This document shows, one piece after another, positions 1-18,900 of a stretch of DNA of 64,000 nucleotides (position 1 is its first letter; each line of letters starts with the position of its first letter). This DNA comes from Lepus europaeus (Eukaryota > Chordata > Mammalia > Lagomorpha > Leporidae), in NCBI RefSeq assembly GCF_033115175.1, contig NC_084831.1, forward strand, positions 44,362,002 through 44,426,001, written 5' to 3'. The notes under the pieces are model-generated. The model was not told where the DNA came from and did no database searches. It saw only the letters and a list, made by a program, of their open reading frames with translations. The position numbers and the translations under genes are program-made.

Positions 1-141
1 GCAATGGCTGGGGCTGGGCCAAACAGGAGCCAGAAGCCAGGAGCTTCAGCTGGTCTCCCACACAGATGCAGGGACCCAAGCACTTGGGCAGGCCTTTTAG
101 TCTTGTCTGCTTAATCCCACCATGCCACAACACTGGCCCCC
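1..141 (-). mobile_element. C-SINE, partial (window edge)
   Basis: The C-SINE is the tRNA-derived lagomorph SINE. This is the head-proximal half, antisense, ending ACACTGGCCCC. Region 142-597 after it is unique intron sequence with no gene signal. Confidence 0.8.
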
Positions 142-778
142 AGGCAATCAGTTTTTTGAAATTTCATTGTTCTTGCTTCTGTGCTGTCTCTCAAATCAGT
201 TTATTCTATAATTAAGAAATTTCTTAAAGATAAATGTGAAGATTTACAAAAAGTGTTGAAGACATACCATAAGAATCTGCAGTTTGCCATGCTGGTTACA
301 GTGGGAAATAATAATCCTATGATTGTATAACTAATCTATATGAAGCTGTCTTGCCATCAGCCATGCAACAGGCACACTTCGAGCTGGCTCTGCAGACGGC
401 ACCTGTCTGGAAGTAAATGGTTGCGGAAGGGTGGAGCTCACATGGCCGGGAACTTAGGCAGCTTCTGACGGCAGCCTCTAGCAAGAGACTGAGCTGCAGT
501 GAATTCCCAGAAAGGGAATTGTTACTGTGTTTTTAAATTAAGAAATCCATTTCAGTTCTAAAGTAGCACACTAGTTTGTAGTATATGTGTGGCTAATTTT
601 TTAAAATTATTAATAATTTGAAAGAGTGAGACACAGATATAGCTTCCACCTGCTCATTCACAGTGTCCAGGGCTGGGCCTGACTGGTGCCAGGACCTGGA
701 ACCCAATCTAGATCTCTGTGGGTGGCAGAAACCCATGTAAAGAATAAATGAGATAAGACTGATAGACACTTTTTTTAA

Positions 779-1104
779 AAAAATATTTGTTTATTTGAAA
801 GAGTTACACGGAGAAGGAGAGGTAGAGAGAGAGAGAGGTCTTCCATCCACTGGTTCAGAGAGAGAGAGAGGAGTCTTCCACCCACTGTTCACTCCCCAAT
901 TGACCGCAATGGCTGGAGCTGCGCCGACCCAAAGCCAGGAGCCTGGACCTACTTCCTGGTCTCCCATGTGAATGCAGGGGCCCAAAGACTTGGGCCACCT
1001 TCTCCTGCTTTCTCAGGCCATAGCAGAAAGCTAGGTAGGAAGTGGAGCAGTTGGGACTTGAACCAGCACCCAGCACTGCAGGTGGTGGCCACAGCGCCAG
1101 CCCC
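779..1104 (-). mobile_element. C-SINE with clear target duplication
   Basis: Antisense, flanked by CTGATAGACACTTTT (759-773 and 1104-1118). A decayed older fragment lies at 598-735. Confidence 0.9.
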
Positions 1105-1318
1105 TGATAGACACTTTTATTTCCCTGGTATTGTGCCTGGCTGTAGTTTGTTATTAATGGTCATCATCAAGGGCTCAGATTGGGCATTGGGGAGATTGGG
1201 GTGAGGATGGGAGAGAGTGTTCTAGGTGGGGCTGAGCTGAGCAGAAGGAAGAGAAGAGCCAGATCTTGATTCTCCTCCTTTCTTGTTCCTGATGTTTTCT
1301 GCTGCCTGGCGCCTGTAG

Positions 1319-8032
<6,714 letters not shown>

Positions 8033-8755
8033 GTGCCTGCAGCTATGCCCTCTACTGCAGCTTTCCATGTTGAATTCTGTGTTGAAGCCAGCTGTGCGAG
8101 TTTGTGGAGCAGCCATCTTATTACCTTTCTTTGTTGGTCTCTGTAAGTTTCAAAAGCTTGGGTTCATTCTATAGCATCATCTGGATCAGGTTGGAATTCG
8201 TCTGGGGACACCTTGTTTGTAGCAGTTTTGGATAACTCGGACCATGGATGCTCTGGGAGGAGTCGGGGGCTTGTCTTGGCACAGCAGTGCCAGCTTCTCT
8301 TCCGCAGCCGCAGATGCTTCTTCATTCAGAGGGTGTCCTGAGGCCAGGACCCTTCACCCTCAAGAGAAAGCGAAAAGTCCACAGGGCAGCCTGCATTGTT
8401 AATCCTCCTTACAGGAAGCCACTGTGCTTTGAGAAGACAGAACCTCTGCTGGAAGGGAGAAAAGTGATTTTGTTTGTTTTTTCAATGGCACCTTCTACCT
8501 TTTACAGATTACCTTCTACTTGAGGCAGAGAAAGGTAAAATACATTTTTTAACCATTTTGGGTTTTTTCCCTTGCAGCTTCACTGATCAGACCAGGTCAT
8601 GGCATTGTGTCTGCTGGTCTGATGGGAATGCTTAGTGGGCCTTAGGGCCGGGGAAAGGTATTGCTAGAAGGGGTCCCTTCTCCCCCCAGGCTCTTCTGAG
8701 AATCAACTGCAATTTTAAATGTTTCTGAGAATAAAGTAGCATCCTGCTTGATTGT
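8033..8755 (+). other. ZYG11A: ZYG11A 3' UTR with candidate poly(A) signal
   Basis: Non-repetitive sequence follows the stop codon, and AATAAA at 8730-8735 is the first canonical signal. I infer cleavage about 10-30 bases later. A longer alternative 3' end cannot be excluded from sequence alone. Confidence 0.6.
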
Positions 8756-9480
8756 CAGGGTATTTTTAGAGTAGTTTTTTGTAGAGTGCCATTTGTACCG
8801 TCCTTTGGAATCAAATGGGGAAAACAGCTCATTTTTTCTTATTCTAAGCCATGTCCCAAGCTATGAGAGTTCCTGGCCGTACTGAATGCTAGCTTTTGCT
8901 AACAGGAGGATGCAGCATGGAACCCATGTCCAGTACATAGCAGGCACCCCTTCAAGTATGGGCTCATTTACAAGTCCTGGGGCAACTCAGTGTATCGTCC
9001 TCACTTTGCTGAGTGCCCACAGCTGGTGTGCTGGTGCTGCTCCCACGCCGCCGGCTCTCTGTGAGCCTCCCTCCCAGGATGCAGGGGCACAAGAGCAGCA
9101 AATCCATAGTGTCACTGGCCATGTGTCTGTGCCCAGCCAGAGCCCCAGTCCACTTAGGGAATGACCACAAGTCCCCTGCTGAAGAGGTGGCCTGGGTACT
9201 ACAGGAGCAAGACTGCTGAGACCAGTCTGTGAGGTGAATGCCAGCCCCCTTTTCTTAAGGACGCTCTCTGCTTACTCACCTTCGCTCATGCCCTCATTCT
9301 CAGTGTCTTCAGGCTTCATTCAGTTCAGCGTAACCGCCCATCCCCTACCCTTGCTTCTCCATCCAAGCCAGCTACTCCCTCAGTGCTCCTGAAGACCAGG
9401 AGTCCCCTGCTGCTCTGCGATGGACAAGAAGGCGTACCTCAAGTGCTCTGGTTTCTTCACAACAATACTAAGTGAACAAT
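8756..9480. other. Intergenic gap between convergent ZYG11A and ECHDC2
   Basis: About 0.7 kb of ordinary unique sequence. It has no C-SINE, no spliceable frame I recognise and no RNA gene. The open frames here are short and unsupported. Confidence 0.6.
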
Positions 9481-9489
9481 CACAAAACA

Positions 9490-9896
9490 TTTATTAATAG
9501 TTTCCTGTTACAGGAGACGAAGCTGAGGCCCAGAGCACTTATGGATCTGTAGTGATTCCTGACACACACACAAACCAACACCATGATTTATTTATGATCT
9601 CTGTTGTCCAGAGCCCCTGACAACTGAGGCACCTGAGAGCCAACGATGCAAAGCCACGCAGGGACCCGGGTTAATTATTGGTCCATCATCCGAGGAGGGG
9701 GCTGGCTGGTTTCCAAAGCACACCCCAACCCAGTGATTGTCAGTAAGGAAGGCAGCAGTGAAGTGATGTGGTCAGCACCTTGGTGTCCGTCTTTTCTGTC
9801 CATTGCTGTCCTCGAGATGAGGCGGCAGTCCCATTGCAAACTTTCCTCTGGGCCCTGCTCCGGAAGGCACATATCCACCATGCCAGTGCTTCAGGG
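9490..9896 (-). other. ECHDC2: ECHDC2 3' UTR with two candidate poly(A) signals
   Basis: Read on the minus strand, AATAAA occurs at 9592-9587 and again at 9495-9490, after the stop at 9899-9897. Either could end the transcript, and I favour neither strongly. The 114-codon plus-strand open frame over this region is antisense to the last exon. Confidence 0.55.
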
Positions 9897-9974
9897 TCAC
9901 TTGCCAACAAACCTGGGGGGCCGCTTCTCCCTGAAGGCTGCCATGCCCTCCAGCCGGTCCCGCGTTGGAATATT
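9897..9974 (-). CDS. ECHDC2: ECHDC2 last coding exon with stop
   Basis: 78 nt encoding [18 protein letters not shown], then PPRFVGK and TGA at 9899-9897. The acceptor is CTTGCAG before 9974. [14 protein letters not shown] is the standard crotonase C-terminal phrase. Confidence 0.95.
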   Translation of the reverse strand, partial: NIPTRDRLEGMAAFREKRPPRFVGK

Positions 9975-12900
9975 CTGCAAGGACGCATGAAACACTAGTT
10001 TGGGGGAGCACTGCCAGAGGCCTAAACTGCTGCCCAAGTTTGCCCAGCCCATGATAAGGCTGTGGCCCAAGTGTTTTCCCTTGTCTTGGACTCTGGAGGT
10101 TCCGTGGCCCACACCATTGGTGTCTGTGTGCACTCTGCTTCCATGTCTCCAGCAAACTCAATGCCTCCCATGGCAGCAACCTGAGAGGAGGCTGCTCAGT
10201 AGGGGAGCAAGCTTAGGCTCTGATCCCGTGTGCACAGCTGGTTCACACCAGGCTGTGTGAGTGCCAGGACTCCCTGCGTAGGAGTATTTTGGGTGTTTGT
10301 CAACTTGGAGATGAGTGTGTTCTGCAGGGTCAGGGGCAGGGCTGAATTGGTCAGCCCCAGGTGTGCAGCACCTCCACTGAACACATCCTACAGGCTGTAA
10401 CGAAGGCCCCGATATCCCAACGCCAGCCTGGGGCGGCAGACACTATTCCTCCTCTTTGTCACAGGCCTGCGCTTGGGCACGCCACCGTTAGCTGGTTGAG
10501 GAAGCCGCCTCAGAAGCAGTGTGGGGCCCAGCAATCACTCCAGGTGATGAGGAGGGAGTTGGGAGGAACTTCTGGAACTGGGGCCACAAGGCTCCCTGCT
10601 CTGGCCCAGCCACTCACAAGCACGCACATCCTGGCAGCCGCCCCTTACCTGGGCGTAGCAGATCCCTTCAATGGCCATCCCTGATGCGATGTCCACCTGT
10701 GAGTGAAAGTACACGTAAGGAGGATGTCAGGAGAATCCAGTCCCTGAGTTCTTGTCACCTGGGCTGTCTACATGAGCCTTAACAATCTGTATCCTGCTCA
10801 CGACGCTTCAGTGGACCCAAGTCCCAACCTAAAACCCCCTCACCTCTATTCCTCGGTCAATGGCAACTTTGCCCAGCCGCACAGCGATGGGGGCCTAGGG
10901 AGAAGAGATAAGTCTGAGCAGGGCATCAGTGGAACTACAGAGGTCCAAGTGTTTTAGATGGGGAGGCAGAGGTCTGGGTCTCGTGCAGGCTGTTGTAGTG
11001 AGCTGTCTTGTGTTGCAGTCCATGCTCTGCCTCTAAGTTAAGGTTCCTTTCTTAAAATGAAGGAAGCTGGACTCTCTGACCCTTGACCTTCCCAAACATG
11101 ACTCTCTGGGGGCTCTTGTCAATCAGCCCATCCTTCCAATGTGTGCTTTTTTTTTTGAGGGCTTTCCTGCCCTCAATGTCACCTAATGGTGCTGCTAACC
11201 TCCTGTTTTACAAATGTGAAGTTGAGGTTCCAGGAAGTGAGACACTTGGCTATGTTTAAGCTTGGATTTGACTCCCGGTCACCGGAGAGCCTCCGTTACT
11301 GCCCCTTCCTCTACTCCCTCAACCCAGCAGATGTCCGCCTCCGCTGCAGGTTTCGGTTAGGAAATCCCAGGGCTGGATGCTTTTGCTCCTGCCACAACAG
11401 CTGCAGGATCCGCCCCCAGGCCCATCTGCGGGCCAGGCCCTCATACTGTGTTAATTGTATGTAAATAAGACTGTCAGAAAAAGGCAATTTTAAAGTCAGC
11501 ATTGAAGCCATAAATAAAGTCTAGCTAAACAAAAATGAGTAACTTCAGACAGAAAAATACCCCATGATACAAAAGTCAGAAACTGAGAAAAAGTTTTTCT
11601 AATTCTTATTGGAAAAATTTCTTTGATTTAGTAAAAGTGTGAATGAATTAGAGAAACATTCCCAACAAAGTGTCTGTAAAGGGAAACAAAGGTCTGAAAA
11701 CATTTTCACAAGAAAATGTAGACATGAAGTATGCCCACTCCAGTCTGGAGAAATGGAAATCAAAACAGGCTCAGTGCCCCTCTTCAACACTGATTAGCAT
11801 GAAGATGAGGGTTGTTTGCATTATGGACGGAGGAAATTGGGACAGTGCCTCAGGAAGTTATTTGGGAAAAGCCAGCAAAGCATTAGATGCACCCCCCACT
11901 GATACTCCATGCAGGCATCAACCCTACAGACACACTTCCAGAAGTACGGTCATTTATTGGTATTCTGCAGTAGGAAAAAAACTACATCGAGTTTCGTGGT
12001 TTTGGGTACTGGCTAACTAATGATGGCTTATCCATACCACGCATAAAAAGTATGCAGGTCCAAACAATGGTGTCCAAACAATGGTCCAATCAGTGATGTG
12101 CTCGGATGCAGGAATCTCCAGTGTGGGAATGGCAAGGTGCACACTAGTGCGAATGCTGGAATGTGTTGGTGCGCATGCCTGGGACATGTGACATATGTTA
12201 TATTCTTCCCTGCTGTGATTCTTCACTGTGCACATTTAACTTTGTGCTTAAAATTTCTGTTGGAACTGCATTAGCCTTTGGGGGTGTGTTACCTGTCCTA
12301 AACCATCAGTAAAAGGAGGACAGTTATTTAAGTATGTGGGTACATGTGAATGATCTTATTTTTTGTATGCTATGGAAATTCCAGGAGGGAGGTGTACACT
12401 GTTGACAATGGTCACCTCTAGGGAGAGGGACTGGGGAATAGAGGGCTACTTGGGTTACCATCTGTCCTGTGTCGTGAATATGTAACTCAATGACTACAGA
12501 AACCTAGGACTTTGACTTTTAAAACTGGGATAGCCACAGGTAAACTAAGATGGCTGGTCGCCTCACTTTGGATCTTTGCCATGTGAGCTTCTCGTTCCTC
12601 TGTTCCGTGTGATTTGTGTGTCAGGGCTATGTATTTAGGTAACTATCCAGTCAAGAAACTGACCTTTCAAGAGAATGATCAGAAATATAACTGATAATTT
12701 CATGTGATTTGGAAATGAGAACAGCAAGACGTACTGTGGCCACAAAATGTTCCATCCTTTTGATGTTCAAATAAACAGCCAAATGTACTATTCAGAGGAC
12801 ACTGCACACTGACCACTGTAGGAGGAAACTTGAGTGTTAAGATGCCGGCTGGGTTGGATGGTGTGGCCACTAGATGGCAGCCACCTCCGCCCCGGAGCAC

Positions 12901-15900
12901 CCAGAGCCATTGCTGCAAGGGCCCCTGTGGGGTTGGTGGCTAGGGTAATGGTTCTGATGGCTGATGTGGTACAGAGAGCTACAACCGTGCTAATACCATT
13001 GTTTCCGTGTGCAAGAGGGCTTCACAGAGTTCATAGGCTAGTGGGATTAAAGAGAATGCTCCTTTTCCACGGGCACTTTAAAGCTCGCTAAGTTTTTAGA
13101 AATCTGCATCTTGAGATTCCTTTTCCTTTTGTATGAAAGAACAAAACCTAAAAAGAGTAGAACAGGGATTTTTTTCTAAATAAGGTAATTGTCTTGTTCG
13201 AGTAGTTTCTGCTAATGTTGTAGCTAACATTTTATAGGCTTATATTTTAACTGTTTTATGGCATGTTGTAAATTTTTATATTTGAAACGCATTACATATT
13301 TTTTTAATTTGGTACCTATTTGGCACTCTTAAAAATTAAATGCCAGGGTTTATATTCTGTGTTGTGCAAAACACCAGTGTTGTTTTCTTCTGATGTTGTG
13401 GTGACTTCTTGTGACCCCATGGGCAAGTCACTTGACCTCTCTGGGTCTGTCTCCTCGGATGGCACGGGCAGTGAGCTCACCTGGGGCAGGATCTCCTGGG
13501 CCAGTGCCCGGGCTCGCTGGTAGGCGGCGTCACCCTCCTCGTTCTGGGCCACGGCGTGATTTACCAGCCCGAGCGTGTGGGCCTGGACCCCGCTTAGCCG
13601 CCGGCCAGTGAAGATAAGCTCCTTGGCCAGGGCCACGCCCAGGCAGCGTGGCAGCCTCTGAGTTCCTCCTGCAGGATGGAGGGGCAGGGGTTGGGGAAGC
13701 AGGGTGAGAAGTGGGAACTCAGAGGAGCAGCGTGCGTTAGGATGGGGCCCAGGACACAGCCAAAGGAACACAGCGGGAGTGGCAGGTGGAGCAGAGCCGG
13801 TGCTGCGGGTGAGTTACCTGCCCCTGGGAGCAGCCCTCGGGTAGTCTCGATCAGCCCCATGACGGCCGTGGAAGCTGCGGAAACAGGATAGAGTGAAGCT
13901 GCCTCCCCAGCCCTTCCTGCAGGGCAGTGCCCAGGAGAAAAGACGCCCGCCTCTGCGCTCCCCCTGCCCTCAGCCTCCTCTTGCTGGAGGCCCACCTCCC
14001 ATCACCTCTGCTGCTCCTTCCTGATCCTGTAAGGTGGGAAGAAGGTGACTGGCCCTCTCCTGCCTGCTTCAGACAGCTGCTAAGACTCAGGTGAGGTAAG
14101 GGTCTGGGAACAAGGCAGCCGTTCTAGAAAATGCCTGACACTATTGGTGCATTGATGGATCCTGGGTCTCCTGTACCCATAGCTCTGGCCTGGCTGACAG
14201 CGTCCGTGACTCCTGCTCCTGCCAGGATTATGGCGTTTCAGCCTGCGTCCTCCCAAGTTCCACTTCTGGGAAGTTCCTGGCCAAGTCCTCCAGATCTTCC
14301 CAGCACAGGCCATTACAACCCCGGGGAGCGGGCTGATGGGAGTGGCTCGCAAGGGTTCTGCACCCTGTCCTTGCCGAAACCTGGGCGGCCTGCGGCTATG
14401 ACCTGACCTGGCCACCTGGTCAGTTCCCCCTTCCTGACACGCACTGTGTAGACGAGATGACCTTTGTGCTGAGGCGTTTTGCAGCGAGCGTGCCAGGTGG
14501 CACCATGGTAGCCTCAAGAAGGGCTGTCCTCACCAAGTCAGCCGTGGAAAGGTTATCAATTAGCTTCTCATCCCCTCCACTCTGCAAAACAGGCTCAGCT
14601 GCTCAGACCTCAGCCAGTGCCAGGGAACTAAAGAACAAAGTTCCTGCCCGGATACACTGGCGATGAGCTGTGCCCAGTGACTCATCACCCCCTTGGCTCA
14701 CCTTTGGTCAAAACATGGGCGGCTGGGGAGGGGGTGGGGATCTGAGCTGGATACATGCACGTGGCGGATTGGACATGGACCTTTGTCCTGCTTGGTGTTA
14801 CCTCTCCATGCACTTGGCCGTCCTGTTGGCAGTCACTGCAGGGACCAGGGAAGCAGCCTGTGACAGGTGACGGCTACTATAGCAGTCCTGGGCCAGGGAG
14901 CAAGCAGCTTCTGCCTGAAACCACTGTGCCCCTTACCCTGCTTCCGGAAGGCCAGAGCAGGGGTCAATGTAAGGCTCCGAGACCTAGCCTGGCTTTCCCT
15001 CCCCTCAGCCCCAGCCCAGTACCTGCCACTCGCAGGTCACAGGCCAGGGCAAGCTCCAGGCCTCCGCCCAAGGCAAAGCCGTCCATAGCTGCAATGGTGG
15101 GCGCCGGGAAGGCCGCTGTGGAGATGAAGATGGGCTCAGTACAAGAGAGAGATTGAAGCTGGGCAGAGGAGAGCACCTCGAGGCTCCTCACCTGGTGGTA
15201 CCTCTGCCAGGTTGACTGGGTTTCCCCCGGGGAAAGATGGGATGGGCTAGGGGATGGGCTGGGGGGGGGGGTGCCTGCTCAGCCCCACCCTCCCGCTGGC
15301 CTCCCGGCAGTGGCTTTGAGGGAGTCAGGCAGTGATGACCCAAGGGCATCAGTACTCCAATCAAAGGAAGTCTGGAGAGTGCTGGGAAGGGTGACTTGAG
15401 GTAGCTAAGGTTACTTAGGCAAAAAGACAGGGAAGCACATCGGGTGAACTGGACTCTGAAATGGCCAGGCTCGAACCCTGACAGCAGGGAGTCAGCTGGG
15501 AGCTTGTGCTCTGTGAGAGGTGCCCCCTGACCCTCTTAGGATTCCTTGTGCCCACCCGCTGGGAGAAGCATGTGTTCCCCTTCAGAGCTCCAACAGTAGA
15601 GCTCGGTCAGGAGGGGCGGGGCCCAGCAGGCTCTACCCCACTCACCGACCTCATCCATCAGCCCTCGCAGTCGCTGCACAAAGATCCCCACCTCGGCGTT
15701 GCTCATCTGCTCCCGCTCCTTCAGGTCTGCACCTGCAGGCGACCAGGGGTCGGGGCCAGCCCTTGGCAAGGTGGTCGATTGTGGAACCCCAGGCAGATAG
15801 AAGATCAGCAAAGGAGGCTTGAGGGCAAGCAGGCAGCGAAGGAAAAGCACCAGGAACTGGTCAAGAAAGCCAGGGGAGGAAGGGGGGTGTGGCAACGGGA

Positions 15901-18900
15901 GCAGCACAGCAACAGCAGCAAAAGGCAACTTGGACTTCATCAAAAACACAAGCTCCAGTGCACTGAGGAACACTATGGAGAGTACCAGACAACCCACAGA
16001 ACGGGGGACGATCCTCCCAAGTCATACATTCAGTAAAGGAATGCCACTGGATATACAAAGAACCCCACAACAAAGCAATCCGATTGAAAACGGGCTAAGA
16101 GCTGGAACAGACATTTCTCCATAAAAGATACAAACAGCCAACAAGCACACGCAGGCTCCAGGGAAATGTCAGACACCAGTGTTCACAGGGAAGCCAAAAG
16201 GTGAAAACAGCCAGGTGTCCATGAGCAGGTAGACAGGTAGGCCAACATGGAATGCGTACGGTGGAATATTACTCAGCCACCAAAAGGAATGAGATTCTGA
16301 CAAGTGCTTCAATGTGGACAGCCCTTGAGGGTCTGCTCAGACACCTGCTTTTCTGTGGGTCTGGAGCATGTTCCCACTCTGTCTTCAAGACAAGTTCATG
16401 GTGATCACCCTGCTGTGAGGCGCAAGTGATGCCGGCACACTGAAAGCTTTGGTGACAGCAGCCATCCTCTGGGTGGTTAAAGGGGCAGTGGGTCCCATTT
16501 GGCCACTGGCCTTGTGAGTGCCGTGAACTCAGTTTTCTCAGTGGAGGGTCAGAGCAAAGCATGAAGGAACAGAAAGAACTGGCATTGGGGGCCAGAGAGG
16601 CCAAGGTCCAACTGAATTCTGGACTGCCTTTTACTAGCTGTGTGACCCCAGGCAAGCAATGTTACCTCTCAGAGTTCACATCTGCATGTGGGACACCACG
16701 CCCTGAGCTGGAACAGACTCAAGCCTCTCCTAACCCCCAGGGCTGCTGGTGCCCTGCGCTGGGGACAAGGAGGGCACCCACCTGCACAGAAGACGCCCTT
16801 CACTCCACTTCTGAAGAGCAGGACACGCACTCGCTGGTCCTCCCGCAGCCGGGCCAGAGCTTGCAGCAGCTGCAGGAATACCCGGTCAGAAGCCTGCCAG
16901 CCCAGTCCCCAGCCCACCCCATGGCCCACCCCCATGCCCTCCTGTCTCACCTCACTGACCAGGACGTGCCCCAGGGCGTTGCGGGCACGAGGTCTGTTCA
17001 TCAGAATCTCGGTGATGCCTGCAGGGGGCAGAGCAGCCTCGGGTGAGCGGGCTGGGGGCTGCAGGCAGGAGGCCTGGGTTCTGGGCAGCCTCTGCCCTTG
17101 ATTCGCAGTGTAACATGGGACAAGTCACACATTCAGGCCTTGGTTTTCCGAACTGCAAAATGGAGAAAGTCACCCTTGCCCTTTCTGTCTCACAAGAAGC
17201 AGAAGGGCTCAGGACCCATGGGGCAAAGTGGGTGAGAAACAAGAAGGAGCACCCCTGTGGCTCTTGCCTGCTCCCGCCATTGCCGGGCACAGACACACCT
17301 TTCATTCCACAGCCCCCTCGGCAACACCGTTCTACTCACAACCCATCACCTGCCTCCAGCTGACAGACAGCAGGACTAAGAAGGGGGAAGGCACCAACCA
17401 TCCCAGAAACCCTACCGTGTGCCCAGACACAGCCATGGTCCTTTCTCCCCCACCCCACCAAAGTAACCCTCCTGACCTTCATTTCAATGATTTCATGTAT
17501 TTCTTAATATAACTTTATCACCTGAATGTGCACAGACATGGGTTAGACTTGCTCATTTAAAAAAAAAAAAAAAAAGATTATTTGAGAGAGTTACAGAGAA
17601 AGAGATCTTCATTCCCCAGATGGCCACAATGGCTGGGGCTAGGCCATCTGGGCTCTCCCATGTGGGTGGCAGGGGCCCAAACACTTGGGTCATCTTTTTT
17701 GCTTTTCTCAGGCCATTAGCAGGGAGCTGGATCAGAATTGGAGCAGCCGGGACTTGAACCAGCACCTATATGGGATGCTGGCACTGCAGGCAGCAGCTTG
17801 AGGCAGGCCACACCCTGGCCCTGACTGGCTCATTTTTAAAATGCTGATGTATCCTGTAAAATCCTGCGAAAATTCCGAGATTCTCCCTCTGGTCCTGTCT
17901 TTCCCTGTAGGGTTTCTCGAAGTCTGGGTTTGCTGAGCGCACACTCGGGTAAACCACATGTCCCTCTGGCACCAGCGGTGAGCTGCTGACTCCAGAGGCT
18001 TGCTCACACCATTTTGCCCTCTCTGGCACGCAGGAGCCCTTGCCCTACTTGTGTGTTCTTTCCCCAGCACCAGCCAAGATTACTGCAAGAGCTTGCTGTA
18101 CTCGTTTAGTCGCCTTTTAAAAAAAAATTTTTTTTTTAAAGAGCAACCGAGGGAGGGAAAGCAGGAAAAGTGATTTTCCACCTGCTTGTTCATTCCCCAA
18201 TTGGCCACCACACAAGGTCCAGACCAGGCCGAAACCAGGAACTTGGAACTCCATCCAGGTTTCCCACATGAGTGGCAGGGGCCCAAGCACTTAAGGCAAC
18301 ATCTGCTGCCTCAGAATGCACTGGCCAGAAGCTGGGTTGGAAGCAGAGGTGCCAGGACTCAAGTCAGCACTCCAATAGAGGGCGCAGGACTCCCAAGCAG
18401 CAGCTTAACCCACTGCACCGCAACACTTGGCCCATGGGAGACCCTGCTATCCAGCTTATTAAAAAAAAAAAAAAAAAAAAAAAAAACTACTTATTTGAAA
18501 GGCAGAGAGAGCAAGAAAGATCATTCATCTACTGGTTCACCCCACAAACGGCCACAACAGCCAGGGCTCGGCAGGGTGAAGTCAGGAGCCTGGCACTCCA
18601 TCCTGGCCTCCCACATGGCTGGCAGTGCTGGGGCCATCTTCCACTGCCATCCCAGGCACATTCGCAGGGATGCTGGATCGAGGCAGCAGGGGCTGGCATC
18701 ACGTTGCAGAGGGTTAAGCCACTGCCTGTGACACCAGCATTCCCTCATGAGTGCTGGTTTGAGTCCCAGCTGCTCCACTTTCAATCCAGCGCCCTGCTAA
18801 TGGCCTGGGAAAGCAATGGAAGATGACTCAAGTCCCAAGGCCCCTGCCACCCACGAGGGAGACCCAGATGGAGTTCCAGGCTCCTGGTTTTTGCCCGGCA

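Noticed and set aside
9646-9990. 114-codon plus-strand frame
   Set aside because: It is antisense to the last ECHDC2 exon and 3' UTR and resembles no known family.
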